From Dioscorea cayenensis subsp. rotundata (lineage: Eukaryota > Streptophyta > Magnoliopsida > Dioscoreales > Dioscoreaceae): a stretch of DNA of 64,000 bases. The notes under the pieces are model-generated. The model had not been told where the DNA came from. It ran no database searches and saw only the letters and a program-made list of their open reading frames with translations. This document shows, piece after piece, positions 14,617-26,935 of the stretch. Position 1 is the stretch's first letter. Each line of letters begins with the position of its first letter. Where the stretch lies: contig NC_052484.1 in the NCBI RefSeq assembly GCF_009730915.1, forward strand, positions 1,116,001 through 1,180,000, written 5' to 3'. Position numbers and translations under genes: made by a program.

Positions 14617-15470
14617 TTGAAAGGATAAATTACCAGTTTCTATGCTTCAGTTTAATGGAATCTTATGGATCCCCAAAAGCTTTTCATGTTTGTCATAAAT
14701 CAATAGTTATTCAATGGTTACTTCCATGCTTTACATCATTTATTTTTTATGCAATTTCCAAAGTCTAAAAAAATACGAATTTTATGTGTTTGGTTTAATT
14801 CTTGTGTTTATTTTTATTTTTTTAAAACTCATCTTTAATTTTTTTATTATTATTTATCATAATAAAAAAATAGTCTTTTTAAAAGTTTGATTATTAAAAA
14901 AACTCTTCTGATTTTGAATATTCAGGAAAAGAATTTTTTCTTTAATCATTGTTATTCATTTGAACTAAACGTTACTAACATCGTGATGTTTGAAGGAAAA
15001 AAACAAAGGTCCGTACTATGTTTCAGAAAATTGATATGATATGGCGGTAATTTTTTTTTACCAAAAATAAGACAAAATTGGAATTTTTACTAATTGATGT
15101 GTAGAGATGAAAATATAAATAGAATGAAAAAAATAGGATTGTCTGATAAACTCAACTAAAAAATAATTTTTTTAAAATTTTTTTACCTTAATTTATCACC
15201 ATCCTTCATATCAGAACATTTAATTCCATGCAATTTCCAACACTTGTGGCAACTCATTTTTCACATATTTCATTTTCTTTTCAATATTCATTTTGAAAAA
15301 CACTAAAAAAAAAAATTTAATATTTTCCAAATGTTTTAATTCAATTCTTTATATAATTAATATATATATATATATATTAATCTAATTTAATTAAAAAAAA
15401 TTCAATTTTAATCAATTTTTTTATGTAATTATTTATAGATATAAACAGACCATCTTTTTCTCATGAAAAG
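13633..15470. other. AT-rich intergenic region between MSH1 and the TRM gene
   Basis: It contains the MSH1 3' flank, then strongly AT-rich sequence with an AAT repeat (about 14334-14352) and TA microsatellites (about 14577-14614 and 15360-15377). No conserved coding block, RNA gene or clear transposon end was recognised. Confidence 0.6.
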
Positions 15471-16356
15471 ACAAAGAAAAGCTCTGCGTGCAAAAGCTTG
15501 TCAGTAAACCAAATCCAATACTTCCCTTCAAATCCGCCGACATCAACGGAGCCGCCGGCCCCGGCGGCGTTTCCGAGTGCCGGCGGACACCGGCATTGTC
15601 CTCCTCCTCTAACAAATGGTAGTGGATATCTCAACCCTGTGATTTCTGTAAAAATTTGATTTTTTTTTTCTTCTTCAGTGATTTTGTTAGGGAAAAAAAA
15701 GTTGGGATTTTTGGTGTAATTTTTGTGGAGATCTGCGTGAAAAGTAGTGGATTTCTTAGTTTTAGCATCGCCTTTTTGTGATCCCTTTTTAGTTTTGCAT
15801 GTTTCTGAGTAAAAAAGTGGCTTTTTTGGTTGGTGGATTGATGGATTCCCTTTGGAAATTGGCGTTTCTACTTTGATTGATTTGTTACTTCTTCTTTGTG
15901 TTCCGTATCACTGTCCTTTCACTCTTGTTTGTGCTGTTCTTTGCCAAAATTTTCCTCCTTTTTGTTGCTTTTTCTCCAGCACCTGGAATCTATTTAGGGC
16001 TCTCGTGAGTTTTTGCTGTTTTTTTTTCTTCTCTTCCATCTGTAAAATGTTTAAACTTTAAATTTTGCTTGCCATTTTAATCTTTGGTCATAAATGCAGC
16101 TCCTTTGCTTTTTATTCCGCATTTATTGTTCTAATTCTAGTGATGTACTTTTGATTTGTTCTTGTTTCTGTTTCTGGCTTCTCTTTGTTGCAGTAGCTTA
16201 AATACAGTACTAGAGGTTGATCTCTTTCTCTTTGTGCATTTGAGGATAATCTCTACTTCAATTTAGGTGATTGTCTTATATACTTCTCTGATTGTTTATT
16301 CTCTCTTCATGTGTATATATATATATATATATGATTAGTTATTTTTAGGTGTAGAG
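15471..16356 (+). promoter_or_regulatory. Probable leader region of the TRM-like gene
   Basis: A GC-rich island (about 15480-15620) stands out in AT-rich surroundings and ends in a plausible donor (GTAGTG after ACAAAT near 15618). The following 700 bases are T-rich like an intron, and the coding start lies at 16357. I read this as a spliced 5' UTR, a common arrangement in this family. Transcription start is not determined. Confidence 0.45.
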
Positions 16357-19300
16357 ATGAATGAATACCAGAAAAGGAGGCAGATGCAATCACAGCAACA
16401 GTTCCCTGGATGCATGGGAAGAATGATTAATATGTTTGATTTGAGTTCTGGCATGTATAGAACTAAGCTTCTGACTGATAGAGCACACAGAGATGGTAAA
16501 TGATTTTATGTTGCTTTTCTTGCATAATTTGTTGTTTTATCCATGAAACCACATTGTCAATCTGTTCTATGGATTCTTACGGTAAATAATTCTCTTTTTT
16601 TCTTGCATAATTTTGTTGTTATGGTTAGAGTGGTTTTTTATTGAATGTTGTGTTTGGATGGAGGTAAATAGAGGAAGGAAAAAGAGTGAGAGAAATTAAT
16701 TGAACAAAGAAAAGAAAAGCAGATTTTATTGTGTATTTTGTCAGTTGTGTGTTCTGTTTTCTTCATTTGAGAGTTTGAGGATTATCCAGTTTTTTTATCT
16801 TTATTCTTTTCTATTGGTCTCAAGCCACCAGCTATAATTTTAATGATGTAGATATTTCATGACCTTCAACTGTTTGCTTTTGTGCTTTGTTTTCAGATTC
16901 TCCAACTCACACAAACAAGTCTAGTTTGGTGAAGAAAAGCCTTGAACCTGTTGGAATTCAAATCAGGGACAAACCAGTAAGCTTTGTTTTGTTAATCATC
17001 GTCTAAAGTTACGTAGAGAAATCGTCTTCCATTTGCTTATTTGGATTCTGTTGCAGATGATCAAGGAAATGAAGAAGAGTTTCTCTGATAAGAAGTCATG
17101 TGGAACACCTATGAAAATGCTTATTGCCCAAGAGATGTCGAAAGAAATAGAGTCTAATCGGAAGCCGCCCAATGTTGTTGCCAAACTAATGGGCCTTGAT
17201 ACCATGCCGGTGCCGACTCGTCAAAGGAGCATACGAGAAAGTTCCTCATATAAAGATGTTTATGAAGTTCGGCAGCAACCATCACAAGCCAATTGTGTAA
17301 ACGATCAACGGCAACAGAGGGGAAAACTTAATGAGCATTTAAATCAAAAGAAGGTGGCTCTTGGTCGGCAAAAACTCACAGAAACAAAACGTCTAGCCAC
17401 TGATGAAAGTTTTCTTCACTCTAAGCAGTTCCAAGAGGCACTAGAGGTTCTAAGTTCAAACAGAGATTTATTCCTCAAGTTTCTAGACGAACCGAATTCT
17501 CTATTGTCTAAGCATCTAAATCAGATCAATACCACCACATCTTCTGACCAGGTCAGGCATATTACTGTATTAAAACCATCAAATGCAGTTGAGCCCAAAG
17601 TTCAACGTCGAGCATTTGAAGAAAATATACGGAATAAAGACAACCATCGCCGGTGCTCTAGTCTTGACCACTTCGAGACTCGGAATCTATCTAGCCCAAC
17701 CAGGATAGTGGTCTTAAAACCAAGCACTGAAAAACCTTGCGAGTTTAAGACTTTGGCGGCAAACCGAATCTTTTCACAAAAGTTACTCAAAGAGAAAGGT
17801 TTGGACAATGATTTGAATAGTATGAATAGCAACCGGAGAGATGATTCTCTATTGTCTTCAATGTTATCAAATGGATATATTGGGGATGAGAGCTCGTTCA
17901 ATAGATCAGAAATTGAGTATGTTGAAGAAGCAAGTGGTGATTCGGAGATTGTCACTCCAACTTCACGATATTCTTGGGATTACGCAAACAGGCTCGGTAG
18001 TCCTTATTCTCTTGGACGGGCTTCTTGTTCATCGGAGTCTTCTGTAATCTGTGAAGCTAGGAAACGGATTTCTGAAAGATGGGTGGCATCAAAAGGAGTT
18101 AGTCAAGAACATATGCAAGTCAGGAGTTCAAGCACATTAGGTGAGATGCTCGCCATTGCTGAGGCAAAGAAAGAAGGGGAGACTAGCAGAGAGCTTGATC
18201 TTTCGAGCAACCAGTCATTTGGTGAAGACGACGACCCAAGGACATCCACCACCTGTGTGTGTATTGCTGAGACTAAAGATGGAGCTAATGCGGACACATC
18301 GTCAAGAAACTTTTCAAGATCAAAATCTGTTCCAGTGACTTCGTCAACTTATGATAAAATTGAGTTGAATGCAGCTGCCTCAAAACCCAGAATCATCAAA
18401 CCAAATGCTCATGAGGAGGAGATGAAGCCAAAAAGCGGGAAGATGTCTTTGAAGGGGAAAGTTTCAAGCTTCTTCTTCTCTAAGAACAAGAAGCCTTCCC
18501 AACAGAAACTAATTCCTGATATTACTGCTAAGAAAGATCATGGTCCTGAAGAGACTAACAGCTCACTACCTTCTGCTACAGTTACCGGTGGGTCAAAAAA
18601 CAGCATTGTCTCTGCAAAGGTATGCCGGATTAATATAGATTATTTCCTTGGATCCTTCAGTTTTTAATAATACATTGGTGTAACTTCTAAATCCATTCAT
18701 CCAGAAATCAACAAATTGTTTTCTTTGGATTGGGCATTAGATTTAAAGTTCATAGTAATATTTTTTTTCATCTTGTGGTCATTGGCAGGCTGTGCCTTCT
18801 CTTGAGAAATTTAGTGTATCTGAAACTCCTACCGAGACACTTGAACAGCCTAGTCCTGTTTCAGTTCTAGAAGCACCGTTTGACGATGAGAGCGGGATTA
18901 GCATACTCCAATCTTCCCAGAGTCTTGACACCGGAAATCTACGTAAGTTACTGTCATACCTTTGCCTTAAGGTATTCTTCATTCTCTGTAAACTAACTGC
19001 GACCATTACTGATTTTCTGGCAGAAACATTGTCTAGGTCTGCACCAATAGAGTCCATTGCTCGTTCCCTTCCATGGGATGACACCTACATGGAAAGATCA
19101 TCCGGAAAGCGCCTAAAACTTACTGAAGCTGCATTCAAGGCAGATGAAGAAGAACAAGAACACTTTAATTTTGTCCAGAAATTGCTTTCATCTGCCGGTT
19201 TAGATGACCAGAGTTCCAAAATCATCTTTTCAAAATGGCATTCATTGGATTGTCCCCTGGATCGGGTTTCACTAGATGGTTTCTTTGATGAGAAAGAAGA

Positions 19301-19697
19301 AGGGATTAAATATAAGGTGAATAGGTCGAACCAGAGGCTGCTCTTTGACTGTGTTAATGCAGCATTGCTTGAAATCGGGCAGGCAGCTATTTATAATGCA
19401 TACCCACATGCAAGATCTTTTGCAGAGACCCGGAAGGAGGCTCCTTCTGGCACATCAGTAGCAGAAGTATGGAAACTTGTGAGGGATAAATTTTCAGCTC
19501 AGGAAGAGTACTCAAGTGAGATGGATAACAACAATGTATTGATCGATCAAGTAGTGAAGAAGGAAGTGGGCGGAAGTGAATGGACCGAATTGTTGTGGTG
19601 GGAGTTAAATGAATTCAGTAAAGAGGTCAGTAAGAAGGTGTTGGAAGAGTTAATCAGAGAGACTTTATCTGACTTAACCGATCCGTGTTTGTGTTGA
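16357..19697 (+). CDS. TRM-type protein with VARLMGL and DUF4378 motifs (TRM16-21 / LONGIFOLIA-related)
   Basis: Five coding exons: 16357-16495, 16897-16976, 17057-18619, 18789-18942, 19024-19697, giving 869 residues with all splice phases consistent and no frame break. The N-terminus carries the PGCMGRMINMFDL block typical of this family. The LMGLD motif within VVAKLMGLD follows at about residue 120. The C-terminal third (FNFVQKLLSSAG onward, ending with the WWELNEFSKEV region) is the DUF4378-type domain. The middle is long, serine-rich and probably disordered. Family members recruit TON1/TRM-PP2A complexes to microtubules and affect cell elongation and division plane. Which subgroup it belongs to is my judgement from the N-terminal block. 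A shorter start inside exon 3 would lose the conserved N-terminus, so I chose 16357. Confidence 0.85.
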
Positions 19698-20275
19698 GGT
19701 ATTCCTGTTTCTTCGTTTCTTTTTTGTTTGTATCAAAGAGTGGCCCCTATTACTTACCGACAATTATGTCGGGGGCTACAATGATGATACATGTAATGTT
19801 TTGATGTTCAAGCATTGTTCATAGTTGTCAATGTAAAATCTTTGATATAGTGGAAGTGAAAGTTTTTGTTGTTCAATGAAAACTCGTGTGTTTCCTCATT
19901 AAAATATCGGTGTGAACATTCAAAGAATACATCATTAGGATCAATCTTTGTATCGCTTTGTATGAATACATGCATATTCAGTATCGGCTTTGTTGTTCGG
20001 AATTACTGACAAATGCATTGGACAAAGATTAGTAGCCATTGATCACTAGAAGCATCACGAATCAAATTATTGGGTACAGAAAGGTTCAGTAATGTCTTCT
20101 TCAGGACCACAATCTGAAGCAAACAAAATCCAGCTACAACAAATGCAATTATGTACTACACTTTTTTTTCTAGCACACTCTGAATTCAGGTCATATATTA
20201 ACAGCATTTTATTCAGAACCCCACTATATACAGAGTGATCGCTTTAGTGGCCATAAGAATAATGTCGCGAACTTT
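19698..20275. other. Convergent 3' region between TRM and tetraspanin genes
   Basis: The TRM gene (+) and the tetraspanin gene (-) end facing each other within about 580 bases. The stretch should hold both 3' UTRs. An AATGAAA-type signal near 19875 could serve the + gene. Nothing else is seen. Confidence 0.5.
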
Positions 20276-21905
20276 TCAGACGACAGCTTCATCTGAAGAT
20301 TGATTCTTTGCCCACCAGAGCTGCATCGACAAGAATTATGCATCAGAAAAAAAAAAGAGTAAAATTTCTGCTGAATGAATTAACAAGAGTACCTTATCCT
20401 TCATTGCTGAACGCCAAGTTTTCATGGGGATTTTTTCGTTGCCTGAAGAAGTCGAAGCGATCGGAGCATCTAGTTGGTTTAGAAGCGGTTTTCTTATAGC
20501 ATCATAATCTTCATGTCTACCAGTGTTCACTCGCTTTGACCGAGCCATGAGTCGAAGTATCATCGCAAGCATGATTGAAAGCATCTATATGTATACATAA
20601 TTCCGGCTAATTGAGTGTTTTACCATCTTATGAGGTTGTGCTGATGTTTCGGTTTGTTATTTATCAGGAAAGGAAGAGTATACCTGAATGGCAAATACAA
20701 CAATGGCAAACCACTTGCACATATCGATATTAGCTTCGATAAATTGGCTAAGCCGTTTAAGTTCTCCGGTGTGATCACGAGGAAAATCCTTGAGAAAAAT
20801 TATGAATGGTCAGATTTCTTCTGTATTTCAAAGCAAAGAGAAATTTAGTTGCTTTTATTACTGGAAATAGTTGTTTACCTTTTCCCATTGTTTGTTCAAG
20901 ATGATATCACACACTAAAGCTGCTTCGGATACAATTAGTATCGACGTGAACAATGCATACTGTGATTGATCTTAGTTAAGAAAATCACATGAATATCTAA
21001 TGAAACATTGCAGAACATATATAATATTGGTTATAAATCTAAGTCGGTATACGATAAAGAACGGAATTTAGTTCCTTTTATGAGTATGACACAATAATGC
21101 AGTAAAAAACAGCAACATATAAAAAAACACTAGATAATAAAGGAAGAGAATTCATTCTGTTATCATGTAAAGATCCATGAACTAGATTTAGTTATGGAAT
21201 GAAAATCTAAAGTAAATTCTTGGTAAAATTCACACTATATATAGTATACTGAGATTATAGCACAAAAGATGCAGTAAAATCAGTAAAACAAAACACAAGA
21301 TGAAGGAAATCCCATATCAAGTACAGTTATCAAATTAAAAAGCTGAAGAGAGAGAGATTATAGCATAAAAATGCAGGAAAATCAGCATAACAAGAACTCA
21401 AAATTATGAAGAAAGAGATTACATTTTGTTTACCATGTTACTTACTATGAAATCAAGTGTAGTTACTGAAAATTGCAGTAAAAAAACAGCAGACTAAAAC
21501 ACAAAATGATAAAAAACAAGAGAATTGACACCAGTTTATCAACACTTTTCAGTAAAATTTTCAAAGAAATCAAATGAATTAGGATACAAAACAAAGACAG
21601 CAACCATTGGTCACCTCTGCAGAAACATACCCAATGAAAGCAATCAAACAAACAGAAACACCAACTCCAAAAGCAAACCACACAAACCTACAACAACAAA
21701 AACAGAAATCCACATCAGTTGAAAATCATCAAAAGATTGTTAAACTAATAATGTTTGTTGATCACCATGATGCTCCTTCATTCTGCTGAGTGCTCCAGCA
21801 TGTCAGAATCCACAAAGAGTAGATCAAAATGGAGACACCATTAAATGCTTGGACATAGTTCAAGAACATTAGAGTGTGAGAAAGGCAAGTGCTGCAAGGC
21901 TTCAT
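20276..21905 (-). CDS. Tetraspanin, TET19/TET20-like, six exons
   Basis: This gene only appears after splicing on the minus strand: exons 21766-21905, 21588-21687, 20879-20959, 20684-20788, 20393-20584, 20276-20320. Phases agree throughout and give 220 residues. The first exon encodes a membrane segment ([14 protein letters not shown]), the second TM2 followed by the intracellular NGCCLCF motif. The third encodes TM3 ([16 protein letters not shown]). The fourth has a short large-loop segment with [10 protein letters not shown] and the start of TM4, completed in exon five ([12 protein letters not shown]). The tail carries RKPLLNQ. Plant tetraspanins organise membrane microdomains at the plasma membrane and in vesicles. 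The protein is short compared with the TET1-15 group, as expected for TET19/20. A TOM2A-type relative is less likely because of the short length. Confidence 0.85.
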
Positions 21906-23427
21906 TGTTGATCAATCTACAGCTCTTCAAACCAAAGATGAATTTTTGAGAAGAATTTCAAGTGGCAGAGAAGAACAAAAGTACAGAACACTTAGCTGGG
22001 AAAAAAAAAGTTGGCTTTTTTATTGTAGGGCCATGAACATTATTGATATTTTTTCTTACTGGATTTGGAATGAAGGCAAGCGTGTATTGGACACGTGGCA
22101 AGATGGGAAGTGGTTTGAGTTAAGCTGTTGAGATTTGTGAACAAATGAAAGGATGACACGTGGATGGGTTTAGGTTAATGGAGTTGGGATTGGGAATCCG
22201 AAGTCTATGGGTCATGAAATGTTTGTCTTGTTTTTAATTTTAGAGATGGTGAGTTGTCTCATGTTGGCTCCATGATTGAGTCTTTTAGAAAGATAATTAT
22301 CTTTTACTCACATTATCTCTAAATTCTTTTAATCTTGAATCAAAGATTAAAAACAAATTTTAATATGGAGCAAAGTTTGCTTCTGTTTTTTATATGTTAT
22401 TTATATTTAGTGTGATTGGAGACAGGACGGAATATTTTTTATCAATGTTTTTTTAATAAAAATTGGATAAATCATAAGTTTGCTATAATTCTAAAAAAAA
22501 AATACAGATACACAGAAGTAATATAGAGTAATTTAATTTCTTACGTAATCAAAATAGGTAAGGTCTTTCTCTAATGTGGGGTCATTTTCTTTTGGTTATA
22601 TATATAAGAGTACAAAAGAGTAAAAAATAAATAAAAACATGCTGAATAGTTAGATTTGTGAGTAATGATATTTGTCATTTTTCTCTTGACTTCAGGGTCA
22701 AATCAAAAAATATGCCAAGGGGATCTAGAGATATTTAATCTATATATGTTCTTTTTATTTGAGAAAATTTATTCATTTTTATCTATTGGACAATAAATAA
22801 AGCTTTTAAATATATAAATCTTTCAATTTGTTCCCGTACATTTTTGTCTTGTAAAAACATACATTTTAAATATTTTAAAATTATTATTTGAAAAATATGC
22901 TTCATTATACTTAGCCTTTTTAAAATATAAATTATAATTACATTTGAGTCAAATACAAACAAAAATGCATTAAATAGACAACATATTTTTATATTTTGTT
23001 AATTATAAAATATAAAATACTATTGATTTATTGACATCACAAATGATTAAATGGGACAAAAACCCTAAAAATGTTGATTGTTTCTATTAGAGAGAAAGGA
23101 CATGTTAAACATATGATTAATTGAATAAATTACCATAAATTCATACAAACCTCACCAAACCCTAACTAATAAAATCCCCAAATCAACAAATTTCCCCCAA
23201 TTTCCTCCACCACAGATTAGAAAAATTGGAATTAGGGTTTCTTTTGGGCAATGGGTTCCAGAAGGGGGAAACCCCTGCCCAACGGTCACCTCCAACCTTC
23301 TAGAAATCATACACGTGTAACCATCTAATCCCTAGTTCTCCTGCCTCGAGATCAGACTTTCTTGATCATCATGATGGCATTTTCGTCATTTGAGTGTTTA
23401 TATAGACATTCCCGGCTTTCTCTTCTC
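21906..23427. promoter_or_regulatory. Divergent promoter between tetraspanin (-) and Serinc (+) genes
   Basis: CACGTG cores (G-box/ABRE type) lie at 22092-22097, 22157-22162 and 23312-23317. The first two are close to the tetraspanin start and the third close to the Serinc gene. Telo-box-like AAACCCTAA elements lie at 23059-23067 and 23157-23165. A TATA-like TTTATATAG at 23397-23405 would suit the Serinc gene. The middle (about 22300-23050) is AT-rich and includes a short L1-tail-like segment near 22437. Confidence 0.55.
22437..22545 (-). mobile_element. Short 3' tail resembling an L1-type LINE
   Basis: On the minus strand the segment ends with TTATGATTTATCC followed by an A-rich tail. The same TTTATC-type end before poly-A recurs at about 26725, 36340, 48838 and 51366. 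It is a short, 5'-truncated relic. Confidence 0.4.
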
Positions 23428-23645
23428 ATGAAACTCAAACAAAGTTGCATTTTTTTGGTGAGTTCTTAGACTTTTTCCCCTTGATTTAGCTCTCAATTTT
23501 TATTTTTTTGTTTGATTTTTGAGTTTTTAGATTGAATCTAGTTATTGAATTTATAACTGATTGAATTGAGAGGAATTTGAAGCTTGTTTTCTCAATGGTT
23601 TTCAATTTATGAGTGATTGATAATTTAATTGTTTTGAATTTACAG

Positions 23646-25832
23646 ATGGATCAACATGTTCAAGTTGTAGAATTTATCGATGATGAAGAAATTCTTAAGA
23701 AAAAGAGAAAGAAACAATCTTTGCGAGCTCGATATGTTTATGGTTTCGTTTTCTTCGCAACAAATATATTAGCATGGGTTCTTCGGGATTATGGAAACAT
23801 TGTTTCGGATGAGCTACATTGTAAGTTTTCATGTTTATTTTGTAGATTTTTTTGGTTTGTATTGTTAATGTTTTCCTGAAAATTTTCTTTTTCATAGACT
23901 TAAGAATTTGTCGAAAAAAGGAAGAAGATTGTTCTCATTCGAAAGGCGTGCTTCGAGTGAGTTTGGGATGTTTTGTATCCTTACTAAATGAAATCTTACT
24001 GTTTATGTTTGTATTTGGTTCTTTTACTTGGCATTTCACTTGACCAAGTGTTTTTCAGATATTTTTCTCATTCATGTTTTTTACCACATTGGGAACAAGA
24101 AAGTTGAATCAAATTAGGAATTCATGGCATTCAAATTGGTGGATTCTGAAATTGGTTTTGTATCTTCTTTCAGTAATGGTTTCATTTCTGATCCCTGACG
24201 TGTATATTCATATTTACGGTAATTTAACTGCAGTTAAAGTTTAATTTGTTTGTTTCTTTTGCTGTCGAATCTTGTTTTCATATCGGCATTGTTATCCTTG
24301 AAGGTGAAATAGCTACGTATCGGTGCCGGGTAATTTTGATTTTACATGCATTCCTTTTTTTAATTTATTGATTATAAAGAACACTAATGATCAGTGATTT
24401 CGGGCTTATTTTTAATACATTTAATAGGATTTTTCTTGTTCTCCAACTCGTAAGTGTGATTGAATTCATCACATGGTGTAACGATAACTGGATGCCGGAT
24501 TCACAAACAAAGCAATGGTATGCAATTAATCTATAACAATTTAGTCTTTCTCATTGGATATTAATTTTTGTTGTGTTTTAGTGATTTAATAGGATTGTTC
24601 TTTGCTACCATTTCCTGCCTTGCTTCGTACTTTGGGATCGTTGCAATGTACTTTATGTACGCACCCGAAAAAGCGTGCATGTTCAACATATTTTTCATTA
24701 CATGGACCGCAATTTTGGTTAATGTATTGATGATCGTATCTCTACACTCAAAAGTATGTCCATTGAGAATTTTGGATTTTAATGTTCTATATTTCGAATA
24801 AATTTTATGCTTTGTTCATATGCTGCTTTTTTCTGCACATTTTGAAGGTTAATCGAGGCCTTTTATCATCTGCGATTATGAGTTCGTACATTGTTTTTCT
24901 TTGTTGGTCTACAATTCAAAGGTATAATTTTTTTTCGTGCTTGTTCTTTCGTTTACTGAATGTTTGCAATGGAATTAAGATATCTTTTGAGCATATGCAG
25001 CGAACCTTCAAATGACAAATGCAAAACACGAAAGTGGATTTCTGATAACGATAATTGGACAACTATACTTGTGAGAAATACATCAAAATTAGTATTAGAG
25101 TGACTAATTGCACCACATATGCTATGTATATCATTATATAATTTAAGCTTTTGGGTTGAATTGGATTCAAATAATTTGTTTAGCAATTTCATAGGGATTT
25201 CTCATTGCTATATTTGCGATTGTGATGGCAACTTTATCGACCGGAACTGATTCTAAATTTTTTCAGGTAAATCATTGAATTGAATGAAAATCACTTCTAT
25301 TACATCAAATGCATATATCTCTTACACTAATTTATTTTCAGTTCCGAGAAGTTGAGGTTGAATCCGACGATGAAATTCCTTATCAATATGAAGTTTTCCA
25401 CTTCATACTCTCCATCGGAGCAATGCACTTCGCAATGTTATTCATCAGCTGGGAATTAGACCATACAACCAAAAGGTACAAAATGTTAAGTTAATGAATA
25501 TGGATATGGACATATATAAACATGCAAAACTATCATATTCTTGTGAATTTTATTTTGACTAGATGGAGTATCGATGTTGGTTGGATTAGTACATGGGTGA
25601 AATTCATCAATGAAACATTCGCCGCTAGCCTTTTCCGTAAGTGCTTCTCACAATGAACAACAGAAACATTATCATATACCAGTCACAGTGACGAAAAAAC
25701 CATGGTTGTTTCCTTTGATGCTATAATGCAGTATGGAAATTGATTTCACCGGTTGTGTTGAATAAAGACATTCAAACCGAAGAACCTTCGCTTCCCTATT
25801 CGTATCTCCATTTTGATGGTATAATGTTCTAA
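23646..25832 (+). CDS. Serinc (serine incorporator / TMS membrane protein) family
   Basis: Twelve coding exons: 23646-23820, 23898-23974, 24059-24218, 24304-24329, 24428-24517, 24582-24753, 24848-24921, 25001-25070, 25195-25266, 25342-25475, 25563-25636, 25732-25832; about 405-407 residues. The start of the conserved core is RARYVYGFVFFATNILAW, followed by GVLRVSLGCF, EFITWCND, FFITWTAILVN, FLCWSTIQ, and the family block YEVFHFILSIGAMHFAML near the C-terminus. Many membrane segments fit the 10-11 TM Serinc fold. Eukaryotic Serincs are linked to serine-derived lipid supply and scrambling; the plant role is poorly known. Exon 4 does not join exon 5 in frame unless one G of 24328-24330 is surplus, or a weaker donor at 24323 is used. 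A leader intron (23458-23645) would also allow an in-frame start at 23428 adding ten residues. Confidence 0.88.
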
Positions 25833-26124
25833 TTTACATTGTTTAAAGTTTAGAAAACAATAGTTCCGGTAGCATATTAAAGATAGAGAATACGAATTGA
25901 AGGCATAGCTCTTAATAGAACAATATAAAGTGATGATATAATCAATTTTGTTCTCTTATGACAGTAATCTAATTCGTATTTTCTATTGTTAATGTACATT
26001 GTAGAGAAGAACAAGAAAAGGTTGGTTCTCGGAAAATAGAAAGCTTAACAAGAATGTTATTCCGAGGAATCTACACTTTGCTTTTGCTGCAGGGAAGCAA
26101 TTTTCGAAGAAGATAAAAGGAAAA

Positions 26125-26466
26125 ATGAATGCAATTGTTGAAGAAATTCACTCATTGTCTTCCATGGATCATGATCATGATCATGATGTTCATGTTCCAA
26201 CAAATACAGGGACAACAATGTTTGTTCATCATGTGAGAAACAATCAAAACTGCAGAAATATCAGCATGAACAACAACATTCACGGAGTGACCAATTCTGT
26301 GTTTTTTGGCAGTGAATTGATCATGAGAGATCCTGCAACAAGATTGAACATGAAGCAGCTGCCAATTCAATGCAGTATGAATGAGAAGATGAAATTTGTT
26401 GTGAGATTTGGATTCATTTTGTTGTTGTTTTTGTTTTTCTGGGAGTTTGTAACAGTTTGGTCATAA
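26125..26466 (+). CDS. Hypothetical His/Asn-rich protein with C-terminal membrane segment
   Basis: I do not recognise this. The frame is open from about 26005, and upstream of the ATG it reads like coding sequence (NKNVIPRNLHFAFAAGKQF). It contains a DHDHDHD stretch from ATCATG repeats and ends with a hydrophobic segment (FGFILLLFLFFWEF) near the stop, as in tail-anchored proteins. It begins only 170 bases after the Serinc stop. An intron from 25818 to about 26004 could fuse it to the Serinc gene, but the join is out of frame unless one A near 26018 is surplus. It may therefore be a separate small gene, a Serinc 3' extension, or non-coding. Confidence 0.3.
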   Translation: MNAIVEEIHSLSSMDHDHDHDVHVPTNTGTTMFVHHVRNNQNCRNISMNNNIHGVTNSVFFGSELIMRDPATRLNMKQLPIQCSMNEKMKFVVRFGFILLLFLFFWEFVTVWS

Positions 26467-26719
26467 AAATAGTGTGTATCAATGTATATATATATATACA
26501 TACAAAGAAAATATCAAAACTAGTTTTGATCAGAATGGAACTATTTCAGTGTTTGGTAAAATTCTCTGTTTTTCATGTTTGAAAGAAAATGATTTTAATT
26601 TTTTAATTTTAAGTTGTCAATTCATTTACAGTTTGTGGATTCAAGCATCCAGTCCGTCTATCTTATATCAACTAATTATCTTGTATTCTCTGTATAATTT
26701 TTTTTTTAATTTAATTTAA

Positions 26720-26935
26720 TTTAATTATTATTATTATTTTGAAAAAATAGATAAACTACATTCATTAAGCAAGCAACTAAACCAAAACATCCACTATATA
26801 CGAACAGAAAAAAAGAGACAGAGGTACAAGAGACGGTGTAGGTTTACTACTCCGCCTAAAACTGAGAGTCAGGAGCCTAGCCTTTCATCAGATCAGAATC
26901 CAACTCGGGCTCCATCTGAGTCAGAAGCCTAGCCC
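26720..26935 (-). mobile_element. 5'-truncated L1-type LINE 3' fragment
   Basis: Read on the minus strand the segment ends in TGTAGTTTATCTATTTT and then an AT-rich tail, the end type of plant L1 elements. The body has no preserved frame. It lies between the Serinc and GT47 genes. Confidence 0.45.

Noticed and set aside
21463-21681. 72-residue minus-strand membrane protein
   Set aside because: It is tetraspanin exon 2 in the wrong frame running on into the intron.
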